From Cytospora piceicola (lineage: Eukaryota > Ascomycota > Sordariomycetes > Diaporthales > Cytosporaceae), in the NCBI GenBank assembly GCA_023375675.1, contig JALQBC010000041.1, positions 248,001 to 312,000 on the forward strand: a stretch of 64,000 nucleotides of DNA. Direction: 5' to 3'. Of the stretch, positions 23,748-35,387 are shown piece after piece. Each line of letters starts with the position of its first letter. Positions within the stretch are counted from its first letter, which is position 1. Made by a program: the position numbers and the translations under genes. Under the pieces are notes generated by a model. That model was not told the origin of the DNA. It did no database searches and saw only the letters and a list, made by a program, of their open reading frames with translations.

Positions 23748-26700
23748 TTCGTGTTATCGCTAGCGTGTGCTTGAATGGGAATATTATCACCGTGATGATC
23801 GTGGCAGAGATATGTACAAGAATCTCAGGACTATTTAGGTTCCATGGTTGGGAGTCGCGCCATACGATAGGGTTCGGGTTCGTATGGATACCCCCCCCTC
23901 CGATATAGAAGGGGTCGACAGCTGCGAGTGCCGTATTTCAACCAACATTGCCTCATTTATTGCCCCAGGGTGATTACAATGCTTGCATTCCATGGTAAGA
24001 TTTCCAAATCTACTGGTGTGTGTCACACATAGAGTGACATGGCACAAATGAGGCAGACGAAAACCCGGGCTGCGTAGCCATGACAATCATCAGTCTACTG
24101 CACAGGTGAGGGTTCTGTTTAGCGACCCTTATACACATTGTCAAAAGTGCCTCGGGAAAGTTTTTCAATTTTACCTTCCAGCACATATGACTCCGTTTCA
24201 AACAAGATCGAGGAACATGATCGCCACCAAAGGGGAGGACGTACCCCCACTAAATCAGTCTCTCGGCGATTCCCGTAGTCGTCAGTACAGCCGCCTCCAA
24301 GATCAAGTAGCAAACTAGTATTTGGTCACGATTTTCAGAAACCTCCGTTAGGGACATTCTGGTAGTTGTAAGCTGCATGAGCTAAAGATCAACGCCAAAG
24401 TGGTCTTGGCCACCGTCAGTATGGATATGACCTAGGTAGGAATGCCGGATTAAACCGTTACTTGGGCAGTTTTCCCGCGTGCTGAGTGCCATGTTCTCCT
24501 CAAATTATATCTGTACCTGTCCAATGTGCCATGCAAGATGGGGCGAGACCGTTTCTGGCTTGCGGGGTGCTAAGCGCTGCTGGACTTGCTTCTCGACTTG
24601 ATCATGGACTTGTTCGATAATTCCCCCTGGACTTGCTTTACTAGGAACGCAAGACAGGACGGAAACTCTTTTGGTGTGCCAAGTGCTCAACTGCTATAAA
24701 CCTGTCCAGCTGGCAGATAAAAGGGACTGCTTGATGCCGCTCAGTGCTGAAGAATACCTAGCACGAGAATTTATCTTAGAGCGGTCTGGCCTGCAAGAAC
24801 GAATGCTTCATTTTACCGCCGTTGACTCTAGTTTCGGTGTTGGAGGCTCCTGAAACCATCTCGCTTAGAAGTCAAAACCGCCTGGTATTGTCGCCGCTCA
24901 CTCTTGAATATGTCCCACTTGTAGGTGAGGACTATGTATTAGTAGGGATGCTGCCGGTTTTTTTGCCGCGACTTCTGGTCGGGAGGGACCTGTTGGGCGA
25001 AAGAATATAGGGAGCTTGATTTCACCAGAAAGGTAGAGTTTCCGAAAGTTGAGGGCGTCCCAGTCGATGCGAACCATTTGACGGCATCGTCAAGGCCTGG
25101 AACCTGCTCCCAATAGGGCTCATCGCTGCATCAGGTAACATAATCAGTACAATTGAAGATCAAACAGCTTCTAAGACAGGGATATGTCAATACACAAGGT
25201 AATGTCCAGCTACCTGTTCTGAACAATTGCCCGTTTAATCAGATGGAAACTCCGCTAAAATTGTGCCGGCTTCCCTTCGATAAGGGCCCTATTCCAAGGT
25301 CTTGGTCAACTGGTTGCTGTTAGAAGTCGTCGAAGTACTCTCCAGATGTCCGCGGAAGGACTGCCATGGTACCTGCATCGCTCTCAGAGCCGAGGGGATC
25401 ACCCTGTTCCGGTGTGTCCTTAGGTAGATATGACGAGGAGTATTTCGAACTATTTTCTCCCATGTTCCGCATTTTGGCTGCCAATGGTGACTGGTGAACA
25501 GACTGATGGTTACCGGTAAGGCGAAGACGGGCGACCACACAGGCAGGTACACCGGCCAACAGACAGCAGCTTTGTCACCAGATAGGGGTGGAAGACTTGT
25601 AAGAGGGGATGGGGACTTCCAAGTTTCTCCAGCTGTAAATGTTCATTAGAGAGGAGGGGAAAGATGCTCTGTGGTGCCAAGCTGGAGAACACTTGGGTTT
25701 CAGGGAGGAGGGGGCGCTCCCGCTCTTGATCTAGGTACGGCGGGAGCATCGTGTTCCAAGACTGGGAGCACCTAGGAAGAGATACAACCCCAACAAGTAC
25801 AGAGACGCGTGAACTTAAACATTGAGCGTTTTGCAAGATGCGTCGGGTTGTTATCTCAGGCCTCCCACATGGAATGGCATTGGAACCTGGTGAGAGACTT
25901 AGAAGAACCATAATCAGTGAGGCGGCTAAACCGTGGGCGTCCTTCAATGAGAGCCCTGAGGCTTGCAGTAATTAATTAACATGCCGTAAATCGTCTTCTG
26001 GAGCTGATCCTTATAACATATTTCTCCCGTCTGAGGGTCAAGTCTAACTAGTCAAGGTTTGACTCGTCAAGATCCATCGAATAAGGTTCTTAGATACTCC
26101 TAATTCGTTGAAGCCAAATGGGTGGTGATTTTGTTAAATCGGATTAATATTTTAGATGGTGTGTCACTCTAAGAAACTCAGTTTTTGGAGGGAATAGAGG
26201 AACTGAAGTAGGTGGACTAGTCGACGAGAAGGGGCCCCCGGGCTCACGTATATTGCGCGAGGCTATTCACAACAGATTGACACCTTTCATTCCGTAATTC
26301 TGAGTAAACAGAATGAGGGAATACAGGAAGTATTCCAGGATTTTGCTTGAGCTTCTGTTGGGGCTCACTTATCACTACGTGGAGGTAATGACTGTCTGAC
26401 TGTAAGTTATGCCGGATGTAATCAGTCCCTTACTTCACAGTATATACACCCCACTTTCCGTTTCTCTGAGTGCGGTCGAGTAATACACAATAGCAGTCTA
26501 GACTCGCGCGACTTGTGTTGTGTGTGGGTTTTGAGACTGGCGGGGTCATAGTGGGCTTGGCTGGTCCAGATCATATTAAACATGTCCCTAGTGTTAGGTG
26601 CGGACCTCGGGACTGGAAATCTGGATCGGGCCGTTTGAGCTACCCACTTATTAATGCTCAAAAGTGGGTTTCTAAGCAGGTGGCTACGTCGCGAATCCCT

Positions 26701-27143
26701 TGTCAATGGCATCATCACCTCTTTCTTGATGCATCCTCACGTCAGACCCGGCCTTGCGTCTCAGTGACGTCGTCCCTTTGTCTCCTGTGCTGATTTTCTT
26801 GTAAACAATCCCAGACTATCCGGATTTTCTTTCAGCATGATGGAATGCTATCGGTCTTCTCGCACTCTTTTTCTAGTCCGATACCGACGGAACACGGACC
26901 AACAACGATAAATAAACAATGCCCCATCGTTCGAGACTGTCAGCTTTCAACCGTTGTGCGACCCAGTAATCCCCGGAGGATTTGCAAGTGGGACAATCTA
27001 GTGTCATCACGTATATGTTCAAAGTGGGACCTTAATTCCCTCAGCATTATTATTTATTGACGAGGCCCGACGGACATATACTTTTGCTCTATCGTCCCAA
27101 ATCGCCCCAGTTTCCTAAGCAACTTCACCCTTTTCCAGGCATC
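23748..27143. other. 3.4-kb intergenic region with no confident gene; possible gene remnants
   Basis: Composition is intermediate and many frames are open only briefly. On the minus strand, two stretches look protein-like without forming a gene: one around 25,120-24,930 (containing YWEQVPGLDDAVKWFAS), and one at 25,947-25,320, with a signal-peptide-like N-terminus and a Ser/Asp-rich end (EYFDDF). I could not link them into a coherent exon model. The right end must include the promoter of the ABC transporter gene. A CCTAGGTA palindrome is at about 24,430. Confidence 0.4.
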
Positions 27144-30100
27144 ATGGACAACAAGCCGACACCTAGGGATACAGACGTCCCGGGAGGCTTCCCTGAGACG
27201 CCTTTCCATGAACCACCAGTGACGTCGCTGGACAATCAGAGACACAGCCGCGGAATTCCCCTCGCCAACATACCAGTACACCACAGCACGGAAATACCAC
27301 CAGACAATCCTTGGGCTACGTCCACTGCTGGGAACAAGAACGATGTCAGGCAGATCAGTGGCGATAGTATCGCATCCTCGGACAACACCTTGCTTCAGCC
27401 AACAACCGCAGCCGCCACGTCAACATCAACATATGGCTCCGTCCATGACGGGGGACACGCGGTTGCGCCCCAGCTGCTCGATGATTCCGACGATGAAGAG
27501 CAAGACGACGCGCACTTCGCACCCTTGAAGACGGGTGCAGACGTCCGACCACCTTTGGCACCGGCGGGTAGCCATGTTGTGACGGAAGAGGATATATTCC
27601 GGACTCTCTCGCGGCGTCGGACGGGCACTTCGGCCCCTGAGCTCGAAGGGGAGAACCATGAGATCGAACGGCTTATGTCCAAGATGTTTGGAAAGGCAAG
27701 GCAAGAACAGAGCGAGGAGGAAAACACGCGCCACTCCGGCGTGGTCTTCCGAAACCTCACGGTCAAGGGTGCAGGCCTCGGCGCAAGCCTGCAGCCTACC
27801 GTTGGCGACATCTTCATGACCGTGCCTCGTTTTCTGAAGAACCTGGTCACCAAGGGTCCTAAGGCCGCCACGGGAAAGCCACCTGTGAGGGACCTGCTCA
27901 GCAGCTTCGACGGGTGCGTGCGACCTGGGGAGATGCTGTTGGTTCTCGGACGACCAGGCTCCGGCTGCACAACATTCTTGAAAGCCTTTTGCAACCAAAG
28001 AGCAGGTTACGTAGACGTCCAGGGAGATGTCACCTACGGCGGGACGGAGGCTAAGACCATGGCGAAAGACTTCAGGGGCGAAATCATCTACAATCCGGAA
28101 GATGACCTGCACTATGCGACGCTGACCGTCCGACGCACCCTAACCTTCGCATTGCGAACGCGGACACCAGGGAAAGAGTCCCGATTGGAAGGCGAGAGCA
28201 GGAGCGACTATGTTGAGGAGTTCTTGCGCGTGGCGACCAAGTTGCTCTGGATAGAGCATACTCTCGACACCAAAGTCGGCAACGAGCATGTCCGAGGAGT
28301 GTCTGGGGGTGAGCGTAAGCGCGTCAGCATTGCAGAGGCTCTTATCACACGTGCCAGTGTCCAAGGGTGGGACAACTCCAGTAAAGGTCTCGATGCCGCC
28401 ACCGCGGTTGAGTACATCCAGGCGCTGAGGACACTTACGAATATGGCCCAGGTCTCGACGGCTGTCTCGCTGTACCAGGCCGGTGAAAGCCTGTACAAAC
28501 TTGTCGACAAGGTGCTTCTCATTGAAGAAGGCCAGTGTCTGTACTACGGTTCTTCCGACGATGCCAAGCAGTACTTCATAGACCTTGGCTTCGACTGTCC
28601 TCCGCGGTGGACCACGGCCGACTTCCTCACTTCAGTCGTCGATCCACACGAGCGGAGTGTCCGTCCGGGTTGGGAAAACCGAATTCCACGATCGGCGGAG
28701 GATTTCGCGGCCGTCTACAAGAAGAGCGAGGCATACCAGAAGAACCTCAGGGATATCGAGGAATTCGAATCTCAGACTTCAGAGCAGCAGAGGCAGATCA
28801 GCAAGAATTCAACCAAGGCGAGCAAGAAGAAGAATTACACGATCCCGTTTCACCAACAGGTCATTGCACTTACTCAACGCCAGTTCCTCGTCATGCTCGG
28901 GGACAAGGCATCGCTGTTTGGCAAGTGGGGAGGTATCGTTTTTCAAGGCCTAATTGTGGGCTCCCTGTTCTTCCAGCAGCCAGATACCACTGCCGGTGCC
29001 TTCACACGAGGCGGTGTTTTGTTCTTCATCCTCCTCTTCAATGCCTTGCTGGCACTGGCGGAACAGACCTCCGCGTTCGAGTCCAAGCCCATCCTGCTGA
29101 AACACAAGAACTTCTCCTTCTATCGCCCTTCCGCTTACGCTCTCGCTCAAACCGCCGTCGATGTTCCCCTCGTCCTAACCCAGGTGATTCTTTTCGATGT
29201 AATCATCTACTGGATGTCGGGTCTCGCCGCCACGGCTTCGCAGTTCTTCATATCCCTTTTGATCCTGTTCACTGTAACCATGGCGACATATGCATTCTTC
29301 CGCGCGCTATCGGCAATCTTCAAGACGCTCGACGACGCAACCAAGGTTACAGGTGTTTTCATCCAGATCCTTGTGGTGTACACTGGTTATCTCATCCCAC
29401 CATCGTCGATGCGCGTCTGGTTCAGCTGGCTCCGTTGGCTAGACTGGATCCAGTATGGGTTCGAAGCTTTGATGGCCAACGAGTTCTACGATCTGGAGAT
29501 GGATTGTGCTACGCTAATCCCTGAAGGTCCGGGAGTTCAGTCGCAGTACCAATCGTGTACACTTCAAGGGTCTACCCCGGGGTCAACAGTCGTCAGTGGC
29601 GCCAATTACATCAAGCAGAGCTATACCTACACAAGATCCCATCTGTGGCGGAACTTTGGCTTCATCTGGGCTTTCTTCGCTTTCTTCTTGTGCATCACGA
29701 TGATCGGCATGGAGTTGATGAAACCCAACGCTGGAGGCGCTGCCGTCACGGTGTTCAAGCGCGGGCAGGTACCGAAGACAGTCACGGACTCTATTGAGAC
29801 TGGTGGGCGGAAAGGCAACACCACGGACGAGGAATCAAGTACCACTAAGGGAGACCCAGTTGTCGATCACGATGAAGATGCCAAGGACCGAGAGGAGAAA
29901 GACCGAAGGGCTATGCAGAATGTGGCCAAGAACGAAACGATCTTCACCTTCCAGAACGTCAACTACACCATCCCGTTCCAAGGCGGCGAGAGGAGACTTC
30001 TCCGTGAGGTTCAAGGGTTCGTGCGGCCAGGCCGCCTGACGGCCTTGATGGGCGCTTCAGGAGCTGGCAAGACAACTTTGCTGAACACTCTCGCTCAGAG

Positions 30101-31934
30101 GTAAGCATTTTCCGAACTCAGGACCTCTGAACGACGCTGACCCATTTCTAGAATCAAATTTGGCGTTATCACTGGCGACTTCCTCATTGATGGTAGACCT
30201 CTACCCAAATCGTTCCAGCGGGCTACCGGGTTCGCTGAGCAGATGGACATTCATGAGCCGACTGCCACTGTCCGGGAAGCTCTGCAGTTCTCAGCTCTCC
30301 TCCGCCAGCCTCGGGAAACCTCCAAGGAAGATAAGTACGCCTACTGTGAGACGATCATTGACCTGCTTGAGATGCATGATATTGCCGGCGCGACCATCGG
30401 TCAGATTGGCGAAGGTCTCAACCCCGAGCAGCGGAAGAGACTGACTATTGGTGTTGAGCTGGCGTCCAAGCCAGAACTCCTGCTCTTCCTCGACGAGCCG
30501 ACTTCGGGTCTTGACTCTGGTGCTGCATTCAACATCGTGCGGTTCCTCCGCAAACTAGCCGACGCCGGCCAGGCCATCCTCTGTACTATCCACCAGCCCT
30601 CTGCGGTCCTCTTTGAGAATTTCGACGAGCTGGTCCTCCTCAAGTCTGGCGGTCGTGTGGTCTATGCCGGCGAGCTTGGCAAGGACTCTCAGACGCTGAT
30701 CCAGTACTTTGAGTCTCACGGCGGCCACAAGTGTCCACCCGATGCCAACCCAGCGGAATGGATGTTGGACGTCATCGGCGCCGGCAACCCAGATTACAAG
30801 GGCCAGGACTGGGGTGATGTCTGGGTGGAATCCTCAGAGCACGAGGCACAGTCTCGTGAGATCGCCGAGATCAATGAGAAGCGCCAGACCATCGAGCCCT
30901 CTCAGAATATCCAGGACGATCGTGAATATGCCATGCCTTTGACGACACAGATCACCGCGGTAGTCAGGCGCTCTTTCGTTTCCTACTGGCGGAAGCCTAA
31001 TTACATCATGGGCAAGATGATCCTCCACATCTTCACCGGCCTCTTCAACTGCTTCACCTTCTACAAGCTAGGGTACTCCAACATCGACCTGCAAAGCCGT
31101 CTCTTCTCCATTTTCATGACCCTGACCATCTCCCCACCCCTGATCCAGCAGCTCCAGCCCGTGTTTCTCTCCTCGCGCAACATCTTCCAGTCGCGCGAGA
31201 ACAACGCAAAGATCTACTCCTGGTTCGCATGGACTACAGGCGCCATCCTCGCCGAGATCCCCTACGCCATCATCGCCGGGTGCATCTACTTCAACTGCTG
31301 GTGGTGGGGAATCATGGGCTGGCGGCCCTCCTACCATGGCTTCCCCTCGGGCTTCACTCTCCTATGCGTCCTGCTCTTCGAGCTATACTACGTCGGCTTC
31401 GGCCAGGCCATCGCCTCCTTCAGCCCCAACGAGCTGCTGGCGAGCTTGCTCGTCCCCGTCTTCTTCCTCTTCGTCGTCTCCTTCTGCGGCGTCGTCGTCC
31501 CGGCCGGACAGCTGCCACACTTCTGGCACAGCTGGATGTACTGGCTCACGCCGTTCCACTACCTGCTCGAGGCGTTCCTGGCCGTGGCAATCCACGACCA
31601 GCCCGTCCAGTGCGCCGAAAAGGAGTTTGCGAGGTTCTCGCCGCCGCCCGGGCAAACGTGTGACAGCTACGCCGGGACCTTCGTCTCGCAGGCGGGCGGG
31701 TACATGCAGGACGCCATGGACGGGAGCGGCATGTGTGAGTACTGCCAGTACGCGACGGGGGACGAGTTCGGCACGACATTCAGCGTGTACTACTCGCACA
31801 TCTGGAGGGACTTTGGCATCATGTGCGGCTTCATCTTGTTTAATTTCTTTGTGGTCTACTTTGCCACGTTCCTGAGGTTCCGGGGCAAGAACCCGCTCAA
31901 GGGCGTGTTGGCGAAGCTGAAGAGTAAGAAGTGA
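27144..31934 (+). CDS. PDR-type ABC-G multidrug transporter (full size)
   Basis: This is a full-length plasma-membrane efflux pump of the pleiotropic drug resistance family, about 1,579 residues. Two exons, 27144-30100 and 30152-31934, are joined through a 51-bp intron (gtaagc...ctag) at the second Walker A region. Order is NBD-TMD-NBD-TMD. NBD1 has GRPGSGCTTFLK (from residue 269), signature VSGGERKRVS (386) and the degenerate Walker B WDNSSKGLDA. NBD2 has GASGAGKTT (970), the degenerate signature NPEQRKRLTIGVEL (1076) and LLFLDEPTSGLDS. This crossed canonical/degenerate pattern is diagnostic of fungal PDR pumps. Each TMD has about six hydrophobic segments. The N-terminus is long, acidic and Ser/Thr-rich. 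I chose Met at 27144 over an in-frame Met at 27057 because the extra 29 residues look like leader sequence. Substrates are unknown. Confidence 0.93.
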
Positions 31935-32634
31935 ATGATGATTTTATGTGGCATGATGGGCAAACGAACACTGATACTTGGGTAATTACTTGTGGATATG
32001 GGGCCTCACGACTTAGACGGGCCTCTGGATCTGGTTAGATTGGATGCTGGGTGAGAATTCATGTGGGTGAGTGTATGTTGCTCACAAGATATTAGAGTAG
32101 ATAACGTTCCCATTTTAATAAACGGATTTAATGTATAGAATTTATTTATTAGTTATTTATTCACCCATTCTCTGGTTATGGAGAAGACAAAGGGGGGGGG
32201 GGTGTCGTAGCAAACCCTTATCAGTGGCGTAAGTTTGATTTGCTCATTCGTAACCCTGAGACCAGGTCTCCATGACTCCGCAGTTGCTAGATACTGTGTA
32301 GACAGAGACAGACATAAGCCAGTGAGTTTTCAACGACAACTCCCAAGAGGGAAACCATACAGATACTTGAATTCTTGCGCTGCGATCCAATTAGTTCGTT
32401 ACATCGTCGTTCATTGCTCTCTCATGCGCGCACACATATATACATCCCACCCGGTCGAGACCAATCGCGCGGTGAATCACTCCTGTGCCGCTTGCTGCCA
32501 GCCATCCAAGGTCCAAAGCTAGAGAATCTGTTGCTGGTCCTGTGAGCAAGCATTTCAACAGTAACTCACCGTTGTGGAACACGACTTTTTGATTCCTCGT
32601 CACGGCCTGAAGTTTCCAAAGTCTCAAGCGAGTC
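31935..32634. other. Intergenic region with an 11-G tract
   Basis: This 0.7-kb spacer lies between the ABC transporter and the ketopantoate reductase-like gene. An 11-base G run lies at about 32192-32202. Its left end is AT-rich (about 32095-32160) and probably contains the transporter's 3' end signals. No gene was recognised. Confidence 0.5.
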
Positions 32635-34008
32635 ATGGCTTCATTGCTCACTCATTTCCGTCCATCATGGCATGGTGCCAGGATAAAACCGCTCAGCGTA
32701 TTGGGCGGTTTGTGTTCTGCTGCCCTGCCAGAGAACCACTTCACCAGCCCCACTGCGTGTGGAACCTTCTCAAGATCACAGTCAACTGCGGCAAGAACAG
32801 GAACGATGGGTTCGGTTCCCAACAAGAAAGCAAATGTGCTTCTGATCGGCTCTGGAGGAGTCGGCACGATGGGGGCATATGCCCTGGAGAAGGGAGGCAA
32901 GGCCAGCGTCACGGCAGTCCTGAGGTCCAACTACTCAGTCGTCAAGGAGCAGGGCTTCACTATCGACTCCCTGGAGCACGGCAAAATCAGAGACTGGCGG
33001 CCCACGACCAGTAAGCGTCTCCTCAGCGACCCATGCCGGACAGTGAACTGACAGGCCTCCTTCCTAGTTCGCAATAGCATACCCAACGTCGCGGAGGAGG
33101 AACTTCCCCCGTACGACTTCGTAGTCGTCACCACCAAGAACGTTGCTGATATCCCTCCCTTCGTGGCCGATGTGATCGCACCTGCGGTAACTCCAGGCCA
33201 CACAGCCATCACGCTTTTGCAGAACGGTCTTAACATCGAGCGGCCTGTCATCGCCGCCTTCCCTACGAACCCGGTCCTCTCTGGCATAACGGTCATTGGC
33301 GCGCGTGAGCACCCTCGGGGCACCATAACGCACACCAACTATGTATGTATTGTCCCGTGCCTGGCTCCCTTTATTCATTACCCCTGAAAAAGAGAAGCCA
33401 TACTGACCATGAACATATAGGACATCTCTTACATCGGCGCCTTTGAGAACCCCAACATCCCCTCATCAGTGTCCGAGGCTGCTGCGAGGCGCTTCGTGGA
33501 GATCTACGGCGCATGCGACGTGGTCGACTGCAACTACGACGACGACGTGCCCTTCAACCGGTGGAAGAAGCTCCTCTATAACACCAGCTTCAACTCGGTG
33601 GCCACGATCCTCAAGATGGACACGGCGCGGATGCGCTTCAGCGAGCACGTCGTCGACGACCTCATCCGGCCCATCATGCTGGAGGTGGTGGCGACGGCCG
33701 GGGCCAAGGGGGTCGAGCTGCCGCGGGACCTGGTCGAGAAGATCATCACGGTGGACCTGTACGAGAGCTTCTTCAAGCCCAGCATGTGCCAGGACGCCGA
33801 GAAGGGCAACTTCATCGAGTTCGAGAACATCATCGGCGAGCCGCTGCGCGAGGCCCGCGCGCTGGGCGTCCCGACGCCGACGCTGGCGGTCGTCTACGCC
33901 TTCCTCAAGGGCCTGCAGTTCCAGACCAAGGAGGCCAAGGGCCTGCTGCGGGTGCCGGTGAAGAGCACGCCGGAGATGAAGTACGGGCACAAGAACCACA
34001 AGTGGTGA
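32635..34008 (+). CDS. Ketopantoate reductase-like protein (ApbA/PanE family)
   Basis: The family reduces 2-dehydropantoate with NADPH on the pantothenate/CoA route, though many fungal members have unknown substrates. Three exons: 32635-33010, 33068-33342 and 33421-34008; introns of 57 and 78 bp keep the phase, giving 412 residues. The Rossmann motif is LLIGSGGVGTMGAYALE (GSGGVG at residues 72-77). The family's TTKN motif (VVVTTKNVAD), the LLQNGLNIE block and the C-terminal NRWKKLLYNTSFN segment with its Lys/Asn pair follow in order. The first 57 residues are Arg/Ser-rich with few acids and could be a mitochondrial presequence. A second in-frame ATG at 32806 (MGSVPNKK) would give a 355-residue cytosolic form, nearer the usual length. 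Third-position GC is high in exon 3. Confidence 0.87.
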
Positions 34009-34790
34009 GGGGGTTGCTTGGTATACGACGCTGTTGTGTAGCCTCGGAAGCGATGATAGGATAGCGATGAATTGAATGGCTTGGATCCCGCCTCCCCTAC
34101 AGTCGAGGAGGGAGTTGTTCTGAGCGATCATACTGGGCGACTTCCATGTCCGAATCGAATGGACGTATACATACGCGTTCCAGATCGACAATTGGTCGAA
34201 AACAGCTTCAACAGAGAACAAGATATGGCTGCGTGCAACAGATCGTGCGGCATTCGGTCTTTTCTGTATTGGCGGTGATGTCTGCCGCTCATGGAACTTG
34301 GCCGTTGGACCCCTTGATGGTGAATTCTGAAGTAAGTTGACAGTTGACTCAGCCTACTTGACCATTTTACCCCAGTCTTCAGATTCACAATCGTATTCCT
34401 CTCGTAGAATATTGAAGCGAAGACTTGTGGTTCATGTTAACATACACTTAGGTCAGTCTTTCGGGCCACGACTGCCAACTTGTCGACATGTGGCGCTGGC
34501 ATGGGGACTCGAACCACACAAAGATATAATTTAATAATGTTTAATCGAATTCTATATTGCTTGCTCGCTTGCTTGTATTTCAAAAATCATGTATTCGCTT
34601 ATCGCGGCCCAGCACCAGTAGACGGCCTGGCTAAGCGCGCCCAACCTCGACCAACTTGCTTCCTGCTCATCCAAGTGTTTGTTGGTAAAACAAACCAACC
34701 ACCTGCTCCCCCCAACCTCTCCCAGACACGTTTCTCCCCACGCGCGGTAGAGGACCTGACTGCCTTGTCGAATCACCCACGGCCCGAACG
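34009..34790. other. Intergenic region, no gene seen
   Basis: This lies between two convergent genes. A GGGGACTCGAACC string at 34,503-34,515 resembles a minus-strand tRNA B box but no tRNA fold surrounds it. Nothing else was recognised. Confidence 0.45.
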
Positions 34791-35387
34791 CTACGCATCC
34801 TGCCCCGACTCCACACTGTGGTACGAGGGCGGCGGCCCGGAGTGGCTGGTCACGGCCGACCACCCCGTACCCACGCGCCTGCCGGCCAGGCCTCCTCCAC
34901 CCTCACGACCACCACCACCACCACCGGCGGCCTCCGAGGCCCTGGGCCCCGACGAGGCGGCAGCAGCGCCCGGGCTGCCCCCAGGCGGCACCGGCGCGGG
35001 CTCGCCCCCCCGCGGCTCGTACCGCGGGAGCGTGTCGGTGGACGACAGCACCGGGTGGCCTTGGAGGTACGGCCCCGGGTCGACCCGGTGCCTCGAGTGC
35101 TGCTCCGTCAGGCGCGCGCGCGCGTGCCGGCTGACGGCGGCGCCGCGGTAGAGGCCCGCCGGGGCCCCCGTCGGCAGTGGGTGGTGGTGGTGATGACGCT
35201 GCGCCGTCGCGGTTCCTGGGAGCCCCCGGGCGGCGGGCGGCGGGGCCCTGCGCCTGTTGGGGTTCCTCGGCGTGCTGAACAGCCGGGCGGCCATGGCCTC
35301 GCCGTCTAGCTGGGAGAGCAGGAAGGGCTGCGGGGGGTCTCGGCCGGGCTGCTGGTTCTTGTCTTCTTTGCCGCACATGCAACCCAT
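34791..35387 (-). CDS. Small low-complexity protein with an N-terminal acylation motif
   Basis: A 198-residue intronless frame. It starts MGCMCGK: Gly2 fits N-myristoylation and the adjacent cysteines fit palmitoylation, a dual lipid anchor that would place it at the plasma membrane. The rest is rich in Pro, Gly, Arg and Ala, with a His run near residue 65 and a long Gly run near 155, so parts may simply reflect high-GC DNA. Near the C-terminus PPSYHSV matches the P-P-x-Y pattern bound by WW domains of ubiquitin ligases, and LPRYEP is a looser version. Other frames are also open here because of the composition. The lipidation start and PY motif are the main support. Confidence 0.5.
   Translation of the reverse strand: MGCMCGKEDKNQQPGRDPPQPFLLSQLDGEAMAARLFSTPRNPNRRRAPPPAARGLPGTATAQRHHHHHPLPTGAPAGLYRGAAVSRHARARLTEQHSRHRVDPGPYLQGHPVLSSTDTLPRYEPRGGEPAPVPPGGSPGAAAASSGPRASEAAGGGGGGREGGGGLAGRRVGTGWSAVTSHSGPPPSYHSVESGQDA

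Noticed and set aside
22957..23774. Long plus-strand frames opposite the SDR gene
   Set aside because: They are antisense shadows of a high-GC coding region; the SDR motifs are all on the minus strand.
27057..27143. Upstream in-frame ATG as the ABC transporter start
   Set aside because: The 29 extra residues are unlike PDR N-termini, while the second ATG (27144) begins the acidic Ser/Thr-rich tail typical of the family.
28535..29524. 329-codon frame inside the ABC transporter
   Set aside because: It is another frame of the same exon; the transporter motifs run continuously in the main frame.
34470..34530. tRNA-like B box on the minus strand (GGTTCGAGTCCCC)
   Set aside because: The T-stem has a mismatch and the complementary acceptor strand is absent at the needed distance; no A box or anticodon arm fits.
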